Positions 24,803 to 34,045 of a stretch of DNA of 64,000 nucleotides are shown here, one piece after another. The first letter of the stretch is position 1; each line of letters begins with the position of its first letter. The translations under genes and the position numbers were made by a program. The notes beneath the pieces were generated by a model that ran no database searches, was not told where the DNA came from, and saw only the letters and a program-made list of their open reading frames with translations. This stretch comes from CAVLDP01 sp963661945 (GTDB taxonomy: Bacteria; Bacillota; Clostridia; Lachnospirales; Lachnospiraceae). The stretch spans positions 1 to 64,000 of the forward strand of contig CAVLDP010000003.1 in NCBI GenBank assembly GCA_963661945.1, in the 5' to 3' direction.

Positions 24803-26101
24803 ATGAATATTCGATTTACAAATGCGAGAATCCTTAGGACGCATGATGACCGTACTTTTGAGATAATCGAAGGTGAGCTCTGGGTCAAGAAGGATGTCAT
24901 CTGTTATATTGGTTCGGGCGATGATGTGAGCGATGTGATTACAGGTCAGGATGTTTTGGTCTGGGACCGTGTCATTGACTGCGATGGCAATTTAATTATA
25001 CCTGGATTTAAGAATGCTCATACGCATACGGCAATGACCTTTCTTCGAAGCTATGCGGATGACCTGCCTCTGTGGGATTGGTTGACGAAGCTAGTCTTCC
25101 CAAAGGAAGCCTACCTTACGGAGGACGATATTTACTGGCTTACTATTCTAGGCTTTATGGAATATCTTACCTCTGGAATTACGGCTAATTTCGACATGTA
25201 TTTCCATCCTAAGACCATAGCAAAGGCTGCCTCCGATATCGGATTTCGTACAGTTCAGACCTCTTCTTTGAATAATACTGTATCGAATCTTGGAGAAGTG
25301 GAAGAGGCTTATCTTGCGGTAAATGAGATGTCGCCCCTTACCAGCTACGTCTTCGGCTTTCATGCAGAATATACGACAGATCGGAATCTAATGGAGGGAG
25401 TCGCCAGACTTTCTGATAAGTATAGCTCTCCTGTTTGGTATCATAATTCCGAGACTGCAAAAGAAGTAAAGGAATGCATTTCCCGTTACAATATGACACC
25501 GACAGAGATTGGTGAGAAGCTTGGACTATTTGAGCATGGTGGCGGTGGATATCATTGTATCTATCTAAGCGACCACGATATGGAGATATTCAAGAAGCGT
25601 GACCTCTATGCGGTAACGAATCCGGGCTCTAATGTCAAGCTGGCATCCGGTATTGCACCAATTGCTACCTTCCTCGAGAGAGGGATTCCTGTAGCGATAG
25701 GTACGGATGGGCCGGCCAGTAATAATGCTCTTGATATGTTTCGAGAGATGCATCTTACAACGACACTTGCCAAGCTTCGTGAGATGGATGCAGCTACTGT
25801 TCCTGCGGAGGAAGTTCTCTATTCTGCAACTACAGTAGGAGCTCATGCGATGGGACTTCCTGACTGCGATTGCCTGGCAGTTGGCAAGCAGGCGGATCTT
25901 GCAATTATTGATCTTAGGCAGCCTAATATGCAGCCGATGAATTCCTTTGTGAAGAATCTGGTTTATAGCGGTTCTAAGCAGAATGTTATCCTGACTATGG
26001 TTGCTGGTGAGATTCTCTATGAGAAGACGGAATTTCATCTTCCTTATTCTGCAGACGAGATCTATCAGAGAGCAAATGAGATTATCGATAGAATAAAATA
26101 G
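24803..26101 (+). CDS. mtaD: Amidohydrolase, probable 5'-methylthioadenosine/SAH deaminase
   Basis: 432 residues of the TRZ/ATZ (metal-dependent deaminase) group. Metal and active-site motifs: NAHTHTAMTFLRSYADDLPL (HxH), FHAEYT, the His-Glu pair in YHNSETAKE, and TDGPASNNALDMF with the late Asp. The best family match by eye is MtaD, which deaminates 5'-methylthioadenosine or S-adenosylhomocysteine to the inosine form. Context agrees: the neighbour PNP could then split that product. Guanine deaminase or another deaminase is the alternative. 13 nt after punA; the ribosome site is weak (AAGAGTGG). Confidence 0.8.
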   Translation: MNIRFTNARILRTHDDRTFEIIEGELWVKKDVICYIGSGDDVSDVITGQDVLVWDRVIDCDGNLIIPGFKNAHTHTAMTFLRSYADDLPLWDWLTKLVFPKEAYLTEDDIYWLTILGFMEYLTSGITANFDMYFHPKTIAKAASDIGFRTVQTSSLNNTVSNLGEVEEAYLAVNEMSPLTSYVFGFHAEYTTDRNLMEGVARLSDKYSSPVWYHNSETAKEVKECISRYNMTPTEIGEKLGLFEHGGGGYHCIYLSDHDMEIFKKRDLYAVTNPGSNVKLASGIAPIATFLERGIPVAIGTDGPASNNALDMFREMHLTTTLAKLREMDAATVPAEEVLYSATTVGAHAMGLPDCDCLAVGKQADLAIIDLRQPNMQPMNSFVKNLVYSGSKQNVILTMVAGEILYEKTEFHLPYSADEIYQRANEIIDRIK

Positions 26102-26104
26102 CCT

Positions 26105-26860
26105 ATGTTACGAATTTATTATTTACATCATAGTTCTGCCTTGGTGGAACTTGAGGAGTGTTATCTATTATTTGATTATTTTAAGGCCAAGGATCTGTAC
26201 GGATATTCTTTTCACGGAGTCCTGCCAGAGCTTGATGAGCAGAAACATCTCTATATTTTTGCCAGCCACAGCCACAAGGACCACTTTGATATTGAGGTTA
26301 TTCGCGAGTTTATGGACCGGCCGAATACGACCTTTATCTTATCGAAGGATATTCGACTTGGGAGGAAATATCTGGCGGAGCATGGTATAGGGGAAGAAGT
26401 TAAATCACGGATTAATTTTGTTAAGGCTCTCCAACATTATGACTTTGGCCCATTAAGGGTGGATACGCTTCGTTCGACAGATGCGGGAGTGGCTTTCCTG
26501 GTGGAAGCATATGGTTATACCATTTACCATGCAGGAGATTTGCACTGGTGGAATGCAGGCGAGAGGGGAGAGCTCTACAGCGAGAAATATGGTAAGGAGT
26601 ACAAGGCTGCTCTTAGGCATATTTCTAATCGACATATGGACCTTGCATTTGTAGTCCTTGATCCAAGACTCAAGGATGGAACGAATTTTGGAATGAAGTA
26701 CTTCTTAGAGCATATGGATGTAGATATGGTTCTTCCTATTCATATGTGGCAGGATTATTCCTGCGTTGAACGGATCAAGAGAGATCCGGAGCTTGTCCGC
26801 TTAAGTGACAAGATTCTCACCGTGGATCGGGAGAATATTATCTTTGAATTGGAGGAGTAG
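26105..26860 (+). CDS. MBL-fold metallohydrolase
   Basis: 251 residues. The metallo-beta-lactamase signature appears as SHSHKDHFD (about 56-64), with later metal ligands at YHAGDLHWWN (about 140) and PIHMWQD (about 216). It resembles the UlaG-like/YtkL-like branch of small cytoplasmic hydrolases. Its start is 3 nt after the amidohydrolase stop, so it belongs to the same transcript. The substrate is unknown; context suggests a nucleotide- or nucleoside-derived compound. Confidence 0.85.
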   Translation: MLRIYYLHHSSALVELEECYLLFDYFKAKDLYGYSFHGVLPELDEQKHLYIFASHSHKDHFDIEVIREFMDRPNTTFILSKDIRLGRKYLAEHGIGEEVKSRINFVKALQHYDFGPLRVDTLRSTDAGVAFLVEAYGYTIYHAGDLHWWNAGERGELYSEKYGKEYKAALRHISNRHMDLAFVVLDPRLKDGTNFGMKYFLEHMDVDMVLPIHMWQDYSCVERIKRDPELVRLSDKILTVDRENIIFELEE

Positions 26861-26864
26861 TTTC

Positions 26865-27341
26865 TTGTTTGTTACGATATATACAGATGGAGCAGCCAGA
26901 GGCAATCCTGATGGCCCAGGCGGATATGGAGCAGTGATTGAGTTTGTGGATTCAAAGGGTCAGACTCATGTGAAGGAACTTTCACAGGGGTATATCAAGA
27001 CGACCAATAATCGTATGGAGCTTATGGCTGCGATTCGCGCAATTGAGGCACTGAAGCCTGGATGCGATATTTTACTATATTCGGATTCCAAGTATCTTGT
27101 GGATGCCTTTAATCAGCACTGGCTGGATTCCTGGCAGAAGAACAACTGGAAGAAATCCGACAAGAAGCCGGTACTCAATCAGGACCTGTGGAAGGCACTG
27201 CTTGCAGCAATTTCCGTCCAGAATTCTGTTCGGTTTTCTTGGGTGAAGGGACATGATGGTCATGTTCAGAATGAGAGATGCGATGAACTTGCAACGACAG
27301 CTGCGGATGGGGAGAATCTGATAGAGGATGTTCTACTCTAA
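26865..27341 (+). CDS. rnhA: Ribonuclease HI
   Basis: 158 residues. Degrades RNA in RNA-DNA hybrids. Catalytic carboxylates: Asp8 (YTDGAARGNP), Glu52 (RMELMAA), Asp74 (YSDSKYL) and the late Asp in NERCDELA, with WVKGHDGH nearby. The start is taken as TTG 26865: GGAGGAG (26851-26857) lies seven bases upstream, the product begins MFVTIYTDG as is usual, and no in-frame ATG or GTG exists between it and the catalytic Asp. An upstream ATG (26805) would lie inside the preceding gene. Confidence 0.95.
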   Translation: MFVTIYTDGAARGNPDGPGGYGAVIEFVDSKGQTHVKELSQGYIKTTNNRMELMAAIRAIEALKPGCDILLYSDSKYLVDAFNQHWLDSWQKNNWKKSDKKPVLNQDLWKALLAAISVQNSVRFSWVKGHDGHVQNERCDELATTAADGENLIEDVLL

Positions 27342-27347
27342 GAATTC

Positions 27348-27376
27348 TTGAAAACTAATGCTGGATTCATTATAAT
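27348..27376 (+). promoter_or_regulatory. Promoter of the 27414 small gene
   Basis: TTGAAA (27348-27353), 17 bp, TATAAT (27371-27376): near-consensus. It supports the ATG at 27414 rather than the in-frame ATG at 27348, which lies inside the promoter. Confidence 0.8.
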
Positions 27377-27413
27377 ATCAAGTAGTTTGGATGAACCAAG
27401 GAGGTTATATACT

Positions 27414-27587
27414 ATGATGGCTTTTCTTGCTAGTTTTTTACAATATTTAATCATTATGATTATCCTGATTGCGATTGGACTTCTGGGTGCCAAGATTGGA
27501 ATCAAGATGGCCAAGAATAAGAATGCTGCGGATGCAGCTGCCGCGGAGGTGGCGGAGGCCTCTTCGGGTGATGCTGACGTAGAATAA
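27414..27587 (+). CDS. Small single-pass membrane protein
   Basis: 57 residues: MMAFLASFLQYL, one membrane helix (about 8-30) containing the small-residue pattern GLLGAKIGIKMAK, then an acidic, Ala-rich tail. Unknown function. AAGGAGG lies nine bases before the ATG, and a strong promoter and strong terminator bracket the gene, so it is an independent and probably well-expressed unit. The GxxxG-like pattern hints at helix packing or oligomerisation. Confidence 0.8.
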   Translation: MMAFLASFLQYLIIMIILIAIGLLGAKIGIKMAKNKNAADAAAAEVAEASSGDADVE

Positions 27588-27607
27588 GATAATTGTTTTG
27601 GATTCGA

Positions 27608-27667
27608 ATAGGCATAGACGTTTTACGACCTGATGTGCCGGTCCGTGAAGTGTCTATGTCTATTTTT
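27608..27667 (+). terminator. Terminator of the small membrane protein gene
   Basis: ATAGGCATAGAC (27608-27619) pairs with GTCTATGTCTAT (27652-27663) with one G-T pair, an inner GACC/GGTC helix, then TTTT. It lies in the alaS leader but has no T-box motif. Confidence 0.75.
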
Positions 27668-27695
27668 GTGTGATATGAGAGGAGATTTATGTCCC

Positions 27696-30347
27696 ATGAA
27701 GAATGGAGTTAATGATTTAAGAAGAAGTTATTTGGAATTCTTTGAGAGTAAGGATCATCTTAAGATGAATTCATTTTCACTGGTTCCTCATAATGATAAT
27801 AGTTTGCTTCTGATCAATGCTGGTATGGCACCACTTAAGCCTTATTTTACAGGTCAGGAAGTTCCACCAAGAAGAAGAGTCACTACCTGTCAGAAGTGCG
27901 TTCGTACTGGTGATATTGAGAATGTTGGTAAGACAGCACGTCATCTGACCTTCTTTGAGATGCTTGGTAATTTCTCCTTTGGTGATTATTTCAAGCATGA
28001 GGCAATTGCCTGGTCTTGGGAGTATCTGACAGAGGTTTTAGGACTTGATCCAGAGCGTCTCTATCCATCTATTTATGGTGAGGATGATGAGGCATTCGAT
28101 ATCTGGACCAAGGAAGTTGGCGTTCCAGCTGAGAAGATTACCAGATTCTATCGTGATCCTGAGACTGGAGAATGTGACAATTTCTGGGAGCATGGTGCAG
28201 GCCCTTGTGGTCCTTGCTCTGAGATCTACTACGATCGTGGAGAGAAATACGGCTGTGGTAAGCCAGATTGCAAGGTTGGCTGTGAATGCGACCGTTTCAT
28301 GGAAGTTTGGAACAATGTATTTACTCAGTTCAATGGCGATGGCCATGGCGGATACGAAGAGCTCGAGAACAAGAATATTGATACTGGTATGGGCTTAGAG
28401 CGTCTGGCTGTTGTTATGCAGGATGTGGATTCCGTCTTTGATATCGATACTATGAAGGCAATTCGCGATAAGGTATGTGCCATTTCTCATAAGACCTATC
28501 AGACAGATGCGATGGACGATGTCTCTATTCGACTGATTACAGATCATATTCGTTCCTCTACATTCCTTATTTCAGATGGTGTTATGCCATCCAATGAGGG
28601 TAGAGGCTATGTGCTTCGTCGTATTATTCGTCGCGCTGCCAGACATGGCAAGATGCTTGGCATTGAGGGTACCTTCCTCGCAGACATCGCGCAGGTTGTA
28701 ATTGATGAATCCAAGGATGGCTATCCAGAGCTTGAGGAGAAGCACGATTTCATTCTTCGTGTCCTGACCAAGGAAGAAGAGCAGTTCTCAAAGACGATTG
28801 ATCAGGGACTTCAGATTCTGTCTGATATGGAGGAGAAGCTTGCAGCAACTGGTTCTAAGACTTTATCTGGTGCAGATGCCTTCAAGCTATATGATACTTT
28901 TGGCTTCCCAATCGATCTTACAGCTGAGATCCTCGAGGAGAAGGGCTACGGCTATGATGAGGCTGGCTTTGAAGAGTGTATGAATGAGCAGCGTACGAAG
29001 GCTCGTAAGGCTCGTAAGGAAACTAATTATATGGGCGCTGATGCGGATGTCTACAATGAGATTACATCAGACCTTGTAACAGAATTTGTAGGTTATGATA
29101 CGCTGAACCTTAAGGACCAGATTGCATTCCTTACATCAGAGGATGCTTTGGTTGATGCACTTGTTGAGGGAGATAAGGGCTCGATTATTGTATCGAAGAC
29201 TCCATTCTATGCCACAATGGGTGGTCAGCAGGGCGATAAGGGTCTGATTGAGACAGCATCAGGAAGCTTTGCTGTCGAGAAGACAGAGAAGATTGTGGGT
29301 AACCGCTATGCACATGTAGGACATGTGGTATCTGGTATGATTCAGGCTGGCCAGGAGGCAACTCTTACTGTAGATGCTTCTCTTCGTGGCAAGACTTCTA
29401 GGAATCACTCTGCAACGCACCTTCTTCAGAAGGCACTTCGTGAGGTACTCGGTACACATGTAGAGCAGGCTGGTTCTTATCAGGACAGCGAGCGAACCAG
29501 ATTTGATTTCTCTCATTTTGAAGCTATGACTTCAGAGGAATTGAAGAAGGTTGAAGATCTTGTAAATGAAAAGATTCGTGAAGCAATTCCAGTAGAGACT
29601 GACGTTATGTCTATTGATGAGGCAAGAGCAACTGGTGCTATGGCACTGTTCGGCGAGAAATATGGTGAGTCTGTCCGCGTAGTTTCTATGGGTGATTTCT
29701 CCAAGGAATTCTGTGGTGGTACTCATGTAGCAAATACATCTGATATTGCTGCATTTAAGATACTGTCAGAGAATGGTGTTGCAGCCGGTGTCCGCCGTAT
29801 TGAAGCAATTACCGGAGACAATGTTCTTGCATATTATGAGAATATGGAAGAGCGTTACAATGAGGCTTGCAAGGCTGCCAAGGCCAGCCCAAATCAGCTT
29901 GTTGAGAAGATTTCTCATATGCAAGAAGAGATAAAGGCACTAAGATCTGAGAATGAGAGCCTTAAGTCCAAGGCTGCCAAGGATGCTATGGGCGACATTT
30001 GCGATTCTGTTCAGGAAGTAAAGGGCGTGAAGCTTCTTGCTGCTGAGGTTCCAGGACTTGATATGAATGGACTTAGAGAACTCGGCGATTCCCTAAAGGA
30101 TAAGCTTACTGATGGCGTAATCGTACTTGCATCAGCCTGTGATGGCAAGGTCAACCTCATTGTTATGGCAACAGATTCAGCTCAGAGTGCTGGTGCTCAT
30201 GCCGGCAATCTGGTGAAGGCAATTGCCCCTAAGGTTGGCGGAGGCGGCGGTGGTCGTCCAAACATGGCACAGGCTGGCGGCAAGAATCCAGATGGCATCC
30301 AGGATGCCCTTCTTGCAGCAAGAACAGAGCTTGAGGCAATGCTTTAA
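27696..30347 (+). CDS. alaS: Alanine--tRNA ligase
   Basis: 883 residues. Class II aminoacylation core (about 1-450; RRSYLEFFESKDHLKM, GMAPLKPYFTGQEVPP, TFFEMLGNFSFGDYFK), editing domain with zinc ligands HSATHLL and CGGTHVANTSD, then the C-Ala domain ending GGGGGGRPNMAQAGG. An insertion with four Cys (YGCGKPDCKVGCECD, about 188-202) may hold an extra metal. ATG 27696 is chosen over upstream in-frame ATGs because AGAGGAG precedes it and homologous proteins begin close to the conserved YLEFF motif. Confidence 0.96.
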   Translation: MKNGVNDLRRSYLEFFESKDHLKMNSFSLVPHNDNSLLLINAGMAPLKPYFTGQEVPPRRRVTTCQKCVRTGDIENVGKTARHLTFFEMLGNFSFGDYFKHEAIAWSWEYLTEVLGLDPERLYPSIYGEDDEAFDIWTKEVGVPAEKITRFYRDPETGECDNFWEHGAGPCGPCSEIYYDRGEKYGCGKPDCKVGCECDRFMEVWNNVFTQFNGDGHGGYEELENKNIDTGMGLERLAVVMQDVDSVFDIDTMKAIRDKVCAISHKTYQTDAMDDVSIRLITDHIRSSTFLISDGVMPSNEGRGYVLRRIIRRAARHGKMLGIEGTFLADIAQVVIDESKDGYPELEEKHDFILRVLTKEEEQFSKTIDQGLQILSDMEEKLAATGSKTLSGADAFKLYDTFGFPIDLTAEILEEKGYGYDEAGFEECMNEQRTKARKARKETNYMGADADVYNEITSDLVTEFVGYDTLNLKDQIAFLTSEDALVDALVEGDKGSIIVSKTPFYATMGGQQGDKGLIETASGSFAVEKTEKIVGNRYAHVGHVVSGMIQAGQEATLTVDASLRGKTSRNHSATHLLQKALREVLGTHVEQAGSYQDSERTRFDFSHFEAMTSEELKKVEDLVNEKIREAIPVETDVMSIDEARATGAMALFGEKYGESVRVVSMGDFSKEFCGGTHVANTSDIAAFKILSENGVAAGVRRIEAITGDNVLAYYENMEERYNEACKAAKASPNQLVEKISHMQEEIKALRSENESLKSKAAKDAMGDICDSVQEVKGVKLLAAEVPGLDMNGLRELGDSLKDKLTDGVIVLASACDGKVNLIVMATDSAQSAGAHAGNLVKAIAPKVGGGGGGRPNMAQAGGKNPDGIQDALLAARTELEAML

Positions 30348-30355
30348 ATTTAATA

Positions 30356-30383
30356 TTGACGAATTATCTATTTGTGCTATAAT
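30356..30383 (+). promoter_or_regulatory. rpsU promoter
   Basis: TTGACG (30356-30361), 16 bp, TATAAT (30378-30383). Confidence 0.8.
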
Positions 30384-30460
30384 TTGTAGCGGTGCTAATG
30401 TAATGTTGACCCAATCAGTTGGTTTTGCACTAATGTTACAACTGAAGGGAGGGAAAATAT

Positions 30461-30637
30461 ATGTCTACAGTTATCGTAAAAGAGAATGAGTCTTTAGATA
30501 GTGCTCTTCGTCGTTTTAAGAGAAGCTGCGCTAAGGCAGGTATCCAGCAGGAGATCCGCAAGCGTGAGCACTATGAGAAGCCTAGCGTTAAGCGTAAGAA
30601 GAAGTCTGAAGCTGCTAGAAAGCGTAAGTACAACTAA
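30461..30637 (+). CDS. rpsU: 30S ribosomal protein S21
   Basis: 58 residues, beginning MSTVIVKENESLDSALRRFK and ending in a Lys/Arg-rich tail (EAARKRKYN), the standard bS21 sequence. It is short and easily missed by ORF filters. AAGGGAGGG lies 10-12 bases before the ATG. It has its own promoter and terminator. S21 binds near the 3' end of 16S rRNA and helps initiation. Confidence 0.97.
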   Translation: MSTVIVKENESLDSALRRFKRSCAKAGIQQEIRKREHYEKPSVKRKKKSEAARKRKYN

Positions 30638-30647
30638 GTTGTAATTT

Positions 30648-30674
30648 AAGGGATGCACTTTGCATCCCTTTTTT
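30648..30674 (+). terminator. rpsU terminator
   Basis: AAGGGATGCA (30648-30657) pairs perfectly with TGCATCCCTT (30661-30670), 3-nt loop, then TTTTTT. The next gene's ribosome site starts four bases later. Confidence 0.92.
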
Positions 30675-30690
30675 GTTAGGGAGGTCGAAT

Positions 30691-31845
30691 ATGAAGAGAG
30701 TAATTTTGATTGTGCTTGACAGTGTCGGCATCGGAAATGCACCAGATGCGGCAGAATATGGGGATCCAGGAGCAAATACGATTCTTTCTGCATCGAAGAG
30801 TCCATTTTTCAAGATGGACAATATGAAGGAGATGGGTTACTTCAATATTGATGGTGTGGAGGCATATTCTAGGGCTTTGAATCCGACAGGCTCCTTCGCA
30901 AGACTTATTGAGAAGTCCAGTGGCAAGGATACAACAACAGGTCATTGGGAGATGGCTGGTATCGTATCAACGCAGCCTATGCCTACATATCCTGATGGAT
31001 TTCCAGAGGAAGTGATTCGGGAATTCGAACAGAAGACAGGTAGACATGTTCTATGTAATAAGCCATATTCTGGAACGGATGTTATCAGAGATTATGGTGA
31101 GGAGCATATGAAGACGGGAGATTTGATCGTCTATACTTCTGCGGATTCTGTATTTCAGATTGCAGCTCATGAAGAAATTGTGCCAATTGAGGAGCTCTAT
31201 CATTATTGCGAGATTGCTAGAGCTATGCTTGTTGGAAAGCACGGAGTTGGCCGCGTAATCGCTCGTCCATTTATAGGGGAGCCGGGTAACTTCACCCGTA
31301 CATCTCGTCGTCATGATTATTCGCTGGAGCCTACGGGAGAGACCATGCTTGATATTCTTGCAAGAGAAGGGTTTGATGTTCTTGGTGTTGGCAAGATTTA
31401 TGACATCTTTGCTGGCAAATCAGTGACGGATTTCATTCGTACAGAAGGAAACCCTGATGGAATCGATAAGACTATTCAGTGGATGGACCGTGATTTTGAG
31501 GGACTACTTTTCACGAATCTTGTAGATACGGACATGATCTATGGCCATAGAAGAGATGTGGATGGATATGCCAAGGCACTTAGCTACTTCGATTCCAAGA
31601 TTCCGGAGATTGTATCTAGGATGCGAGAGGAAGATATTCTCATGATTACTGCGGATCATGGCTGCGATCCGGGATACCGTCACACAGACCACACTAGAGA
31701 GTGCGTGCCTCTTCTTATGTATGGAAAGCCTGTTGCAAATGGAAAGAATTATGGTACTATTAATGGGTTTGATTCCATTTCAGCTACCATTCTGGAATAT
31801 TTCAATACCGAAGGACGTACAGGTGGCGAGATATTACCATTGTAG
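30691..31845 (+). CDS. deoB: Phosphopentomutase
   Basis: 384 residues. Interconverts (deoxy)ribose-1-phosphate and -5-phosphate, linking nucleoside phosphorolysis (punA upstream) to the pentose pool. Alkaline-phosphatase-type metal sites: VLDSVGIGNAPDA, the phosphorylated Thr in KDTTTGHWE, and DHGCDPGYRHTDHTRE. ATG 30691 is chosen because AGGGAGG precedes it; an in-frame codon at 30673 lies in the rpsU terminator. With no promoter of its own visible, it may depend on read-through from rpsU. Confidence 0.95.
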   Translation: MKRVILIVLDSVGIGNAPDAAEYGDPGANTILSASKSPFFKMDNMKEMGYFNIDGVEAYSRALNPTGSFARLIEKSSGKDTTTGHWEMAGIVSTQPMPTYPDGFPEEVIREFEQKTGRHVLCNKPYSGTDVIRDYGEEHMKTGDLIVYTSADSVFQIAAHEEIVPIEELYHYCEIARAMLVGKHGVGRVIARPFIGEPGNFTRTSRRHDYSLEPTGETMLDILAREGFDVLGVGKIYDIFAGKSVTDFIRTEGNPDGIDKTIQWMDRDFEGLLFTNLVDTDMIYGHRRDVDGYAKALSYFDSKIPEIVSRMREEDILMITADHGCDPGYRHTDHTRECVPLLMYGKPVANGKNYGTINGFDSISATILEYFNTEGRTGGEILPL

Positions 31846-31861
31846 AATTAAGGGGGGCAGT

Positions 31862-32326
31862 ATGGAGAGAAATCGAATTCATAGACTTGTGGCAATTTGC
31901 CTTGCCACAGTTACAATAATCTGTACGGGGTGTTCAAGTGGCAAATTAGAACTTAGCTCCTTTGCTGATGTGGTAAATGAGCACAGTATGCGGGTTCAGG
32001 AGGTTGATTCTTATACAGATTCAAGAATCACTGCCTGGCATAAGGCCAGATCTGATGAGAACTCGACTGTTATTCAATTTATTGAATGCAGTAGTAAGTC
32101 GGATGCAAATAGTTTCTATCAGGAGCAGGTCGACTATCTGGAGAATAACTGCGCCTCATCGACAGAACCAGGCAGTGCATCAGAGGGGCGCTATACCCTC
32201 ACGGCAAGCGGTTTCTACTACGAGATTGACTGCCTTGGAACCTATGTGATTTATGCTACGACAACCTCTAGTAATCGTTCAGAGGTTCTTACGATTATGG
32301 ATGAACTTCCAGACCCGGCAGAATAG
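31862..32326 (+). CDS. Small lipoprotein of unknown function
   Basis: 154 residues. Residues 1-22 form a lipoprotein signal ending TIICTGC-SSG, with Cys as the lipidated residue. The mature part (about 130 residues) has two Cys (IEFIECSS, NNCASS, IDCLG region) and no domain I recognise. AGGGGGG precedes ATG 31862, 16 nt after deoB; a longer ORF reading inside deoB is spurious. It lies 13 nt before prfC, so it is carried on the same transcript. Confidence 0.75.
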   Translation: MERNRIHRLVAICLATVTIICTGCSSGKLELSSFADVVNEHSMRVQEVDSYTDSRITAWHKARSDENSTVIQFIECSSKSDANSFYQEQVDYLENNCASSTEPGSASEGRYTLTASGFYYEIDCLGTYVIYATTTSSNRSEVLTIMDELPDPAE

Positions 32327-32339
32327 TTAGGAGATTAAA

Positions 32340-33929
32340 ATGTCAGATATAAGAAGTGAGATAGAGAAACGACGCACCTTTGCAATCATTTCCCATCCAG
32401 ATGCAGGTAAGACTACATTGACAGAGAAGTTCCTCCTCTATGGAGGCCAGATTAACTTAGCGGGCTCGGTCAAGGGTAAGGCAACTGCTCGTCATGCTGT
32501 GTCCGATTGGATGGAAATTGAGAAGCAGAGAGGTATTTCTGTTACCTCGTCTGTTCTGCAGTTTGAGTACGGCGGAATGTGCATCAATATTCTTGATACA
32601 CCTGGTCATCAGGATTTCTCAGAGGATACCTATCGTACGCTTATGGCTGCAGATTCAGCGGTTATGGTGATTGATGGTTCCAAGGGTGTCGAGGCTCAGA
32701 CGCGCAAGCTCTTCAAGGTCTGTGCCATGAGACATATCCCGGTCTTTACATTTATTAACAAGATGGACCGTGATGCTATGGATACCTTTGAACTTCTCGA
32801 TGATATTGAAAATGAACTCGGAATCCCAACCTGTCCTGTGAACTGGCCGATTGGCTCAGGTAAGGAATTTAAGGGCGTGTATGACAGAAATACCAGACAG
32901 GTTCTTACCTTCTCAGATACCCAGAAGGGAACGAAGGAAGGCCTTGAGAAGGAGATATCTATTGATGACCCTGCGCTTGTTGATGAGATTGGACAGGATA
33001 AGATAGACATTCTGATGGAAGAATTGGAGCTTCTGGATGGCGCTGGTGCTTCCTTTAACCAGGAGGAAGTAAGCGTTGGTCAATTGTCGCCTGTATTCTT
33101 TGGCTCTGCCCTTACGAATTTTGGCGTAGAGACCTTCCTGCAGCATTTCCTGAAGATGACCTCGTCACCACTTCCGAGAAAGTCTGATATGGGAGATATT
33201 GATCCATTTTCTTCGGATTTCTCTGCTTTCGTATTCAAGATTCAGGCCAATATGAATAAGGCACATCGTGATCGAATTGCCTTTATGAGAATTTGTTCTG
33301 GAGAATTTGACGCTGGAATGAGTGTCTATCATGTGCAAGGCAAGAAGGATGTTCGTCTCTCTCAGCCACAGCAGATGATGGCAGAAGAGCGCAAGATGGT
33401 AGATAAGGCATACGCTGGAGATATTATTGGAATCTTTGATCCAGGTATCTTCTCGATTGGAGATACACTTACGACTTCTAAGGAGAGATTCCAGTATGAA
33501 GGTATTCCGACCTTCGCACCAGAGCACTTCGCCAGAGTTCGCCAGGTGGATACCATGAAGCGTAAGCAGTTCATGAAGGGCATTACCCAGATTGCACAGG
33601 AAGGTGCTATTCAGATCTTCCAGGAGTACAACACGGGTATGGAAGAGATTATTGTCGGCGTCGTTGGCGTTCTTCAGTTTGATGTCCTCAAATTCCGTCT
33701 GGAAAATGAATACAACGTCGAGATTCGTATGGAGAATCTGCCATACGAGCATATTCGTTGGATTGAAAATGATGATATCGATGTGGATGCAATCAGTGGA
33801 ACCTCTGATATGAAGAAGGTTAAGGATCTAAAGGACAGACCACTCCTTCTCTTTGTAAATGAATGGTCCATCGGCATGACGCTTGATCGAAATAAGGGAC
33901 TTGTCCTGTCCGAATTTAGCCGAAATTAA
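32340..33929 (+). CDS. prfC: Peptide chain release factor 3
   Basis: 529 residues. A GTPase that recycles RF1/RF2 after termination. GTP-binding motifs: HPDAGKTTLTEK (P-loop), the switch region RGISVTSSV, DTPGHQDFSEDTYRTL, and NKMDRD. Length fits RF3 and excludes EF-G. AGGAG precedes the ATG. Confidence 0.96.
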   Translation: MSDIRSEIEKRRTFAIISHPDAGKTTLTEKFLLYGGQINLAGSVKGKATARHAVSDWMEIEKQRGISVTSSVLQFEYGGMCINILDTPGHQDFSEDTYRTLMAADSAVMVIDGSKGVEAQTRKLFKVCAMRHIPVFTFINKMDRDAMDTFELLDDIENELGIPTCPVNWPIGSGKEFKGVYDRNTRQVLTFSDTQKGTKEGLEKEISIDDPALVDEIGQDKIDILMEELELLDGAGASFNQEEVSVGQLSPVFFGSALTNFGVETFLQHFLKMTSSPLPRKSDMGDIDPFSSDFSAFVFKIQANMNKAHRDRIAFMRICSGEFDAGMSVYHVQGKKDVRLSQPQQMMAEERKMVDKAYAGDIIGIFDPGIFSIGDTLTTSKERFQYEGIPTFAPEHFARVRQVDTMKRKQFMKGITQIAQEGAIQIFQEYNTGMEEIIVGVVGVLQFDVLKFRLENEYNVEIRMENLPYEHIRWIENDDIDVDAISGTSDMKKVKDLKDRPLLLFVNEWSIGMTLDRNKGLVLSEFSRN

Positions 33930-33970
33930 GAGAATATTTCTTGCAAGTTTTGACAGGGATGGTTTACAAT

Positions 33971-34005
33971 AAGACTGTAGAGATTCTTCTACGGTCTTAT
34001 TTTTT
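33971..34005 (+). terminator. Terminator after prfC
   Basis: AAGACTGTAGA (33971-33981) pairs with TCTACGGTCTT (33988-33998), one G-T pair, 6-nt loop, then ATTTTTTAT. Confidence 0.88.
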
Positions 34006-34045
34006 ATTCCCCTTGTAATTTATCGCACATATGTTTGTAAAAGCC

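Noticed and set aside
27588..27695. Possible T-box leader before alaS
   Set aside because: The region is about 108 nt and has no AGGGTGGNACCGCG motif or specifier loop; the hairpin is explained as the terminator of the small membrane protein gene.
33950..33970. TTGACA followed by TACAAT after prfC
   Set aside because: The spacer is only 9 bp, too short for a sigma-A promoter, and the elements lead straight into the terminator hairpin.
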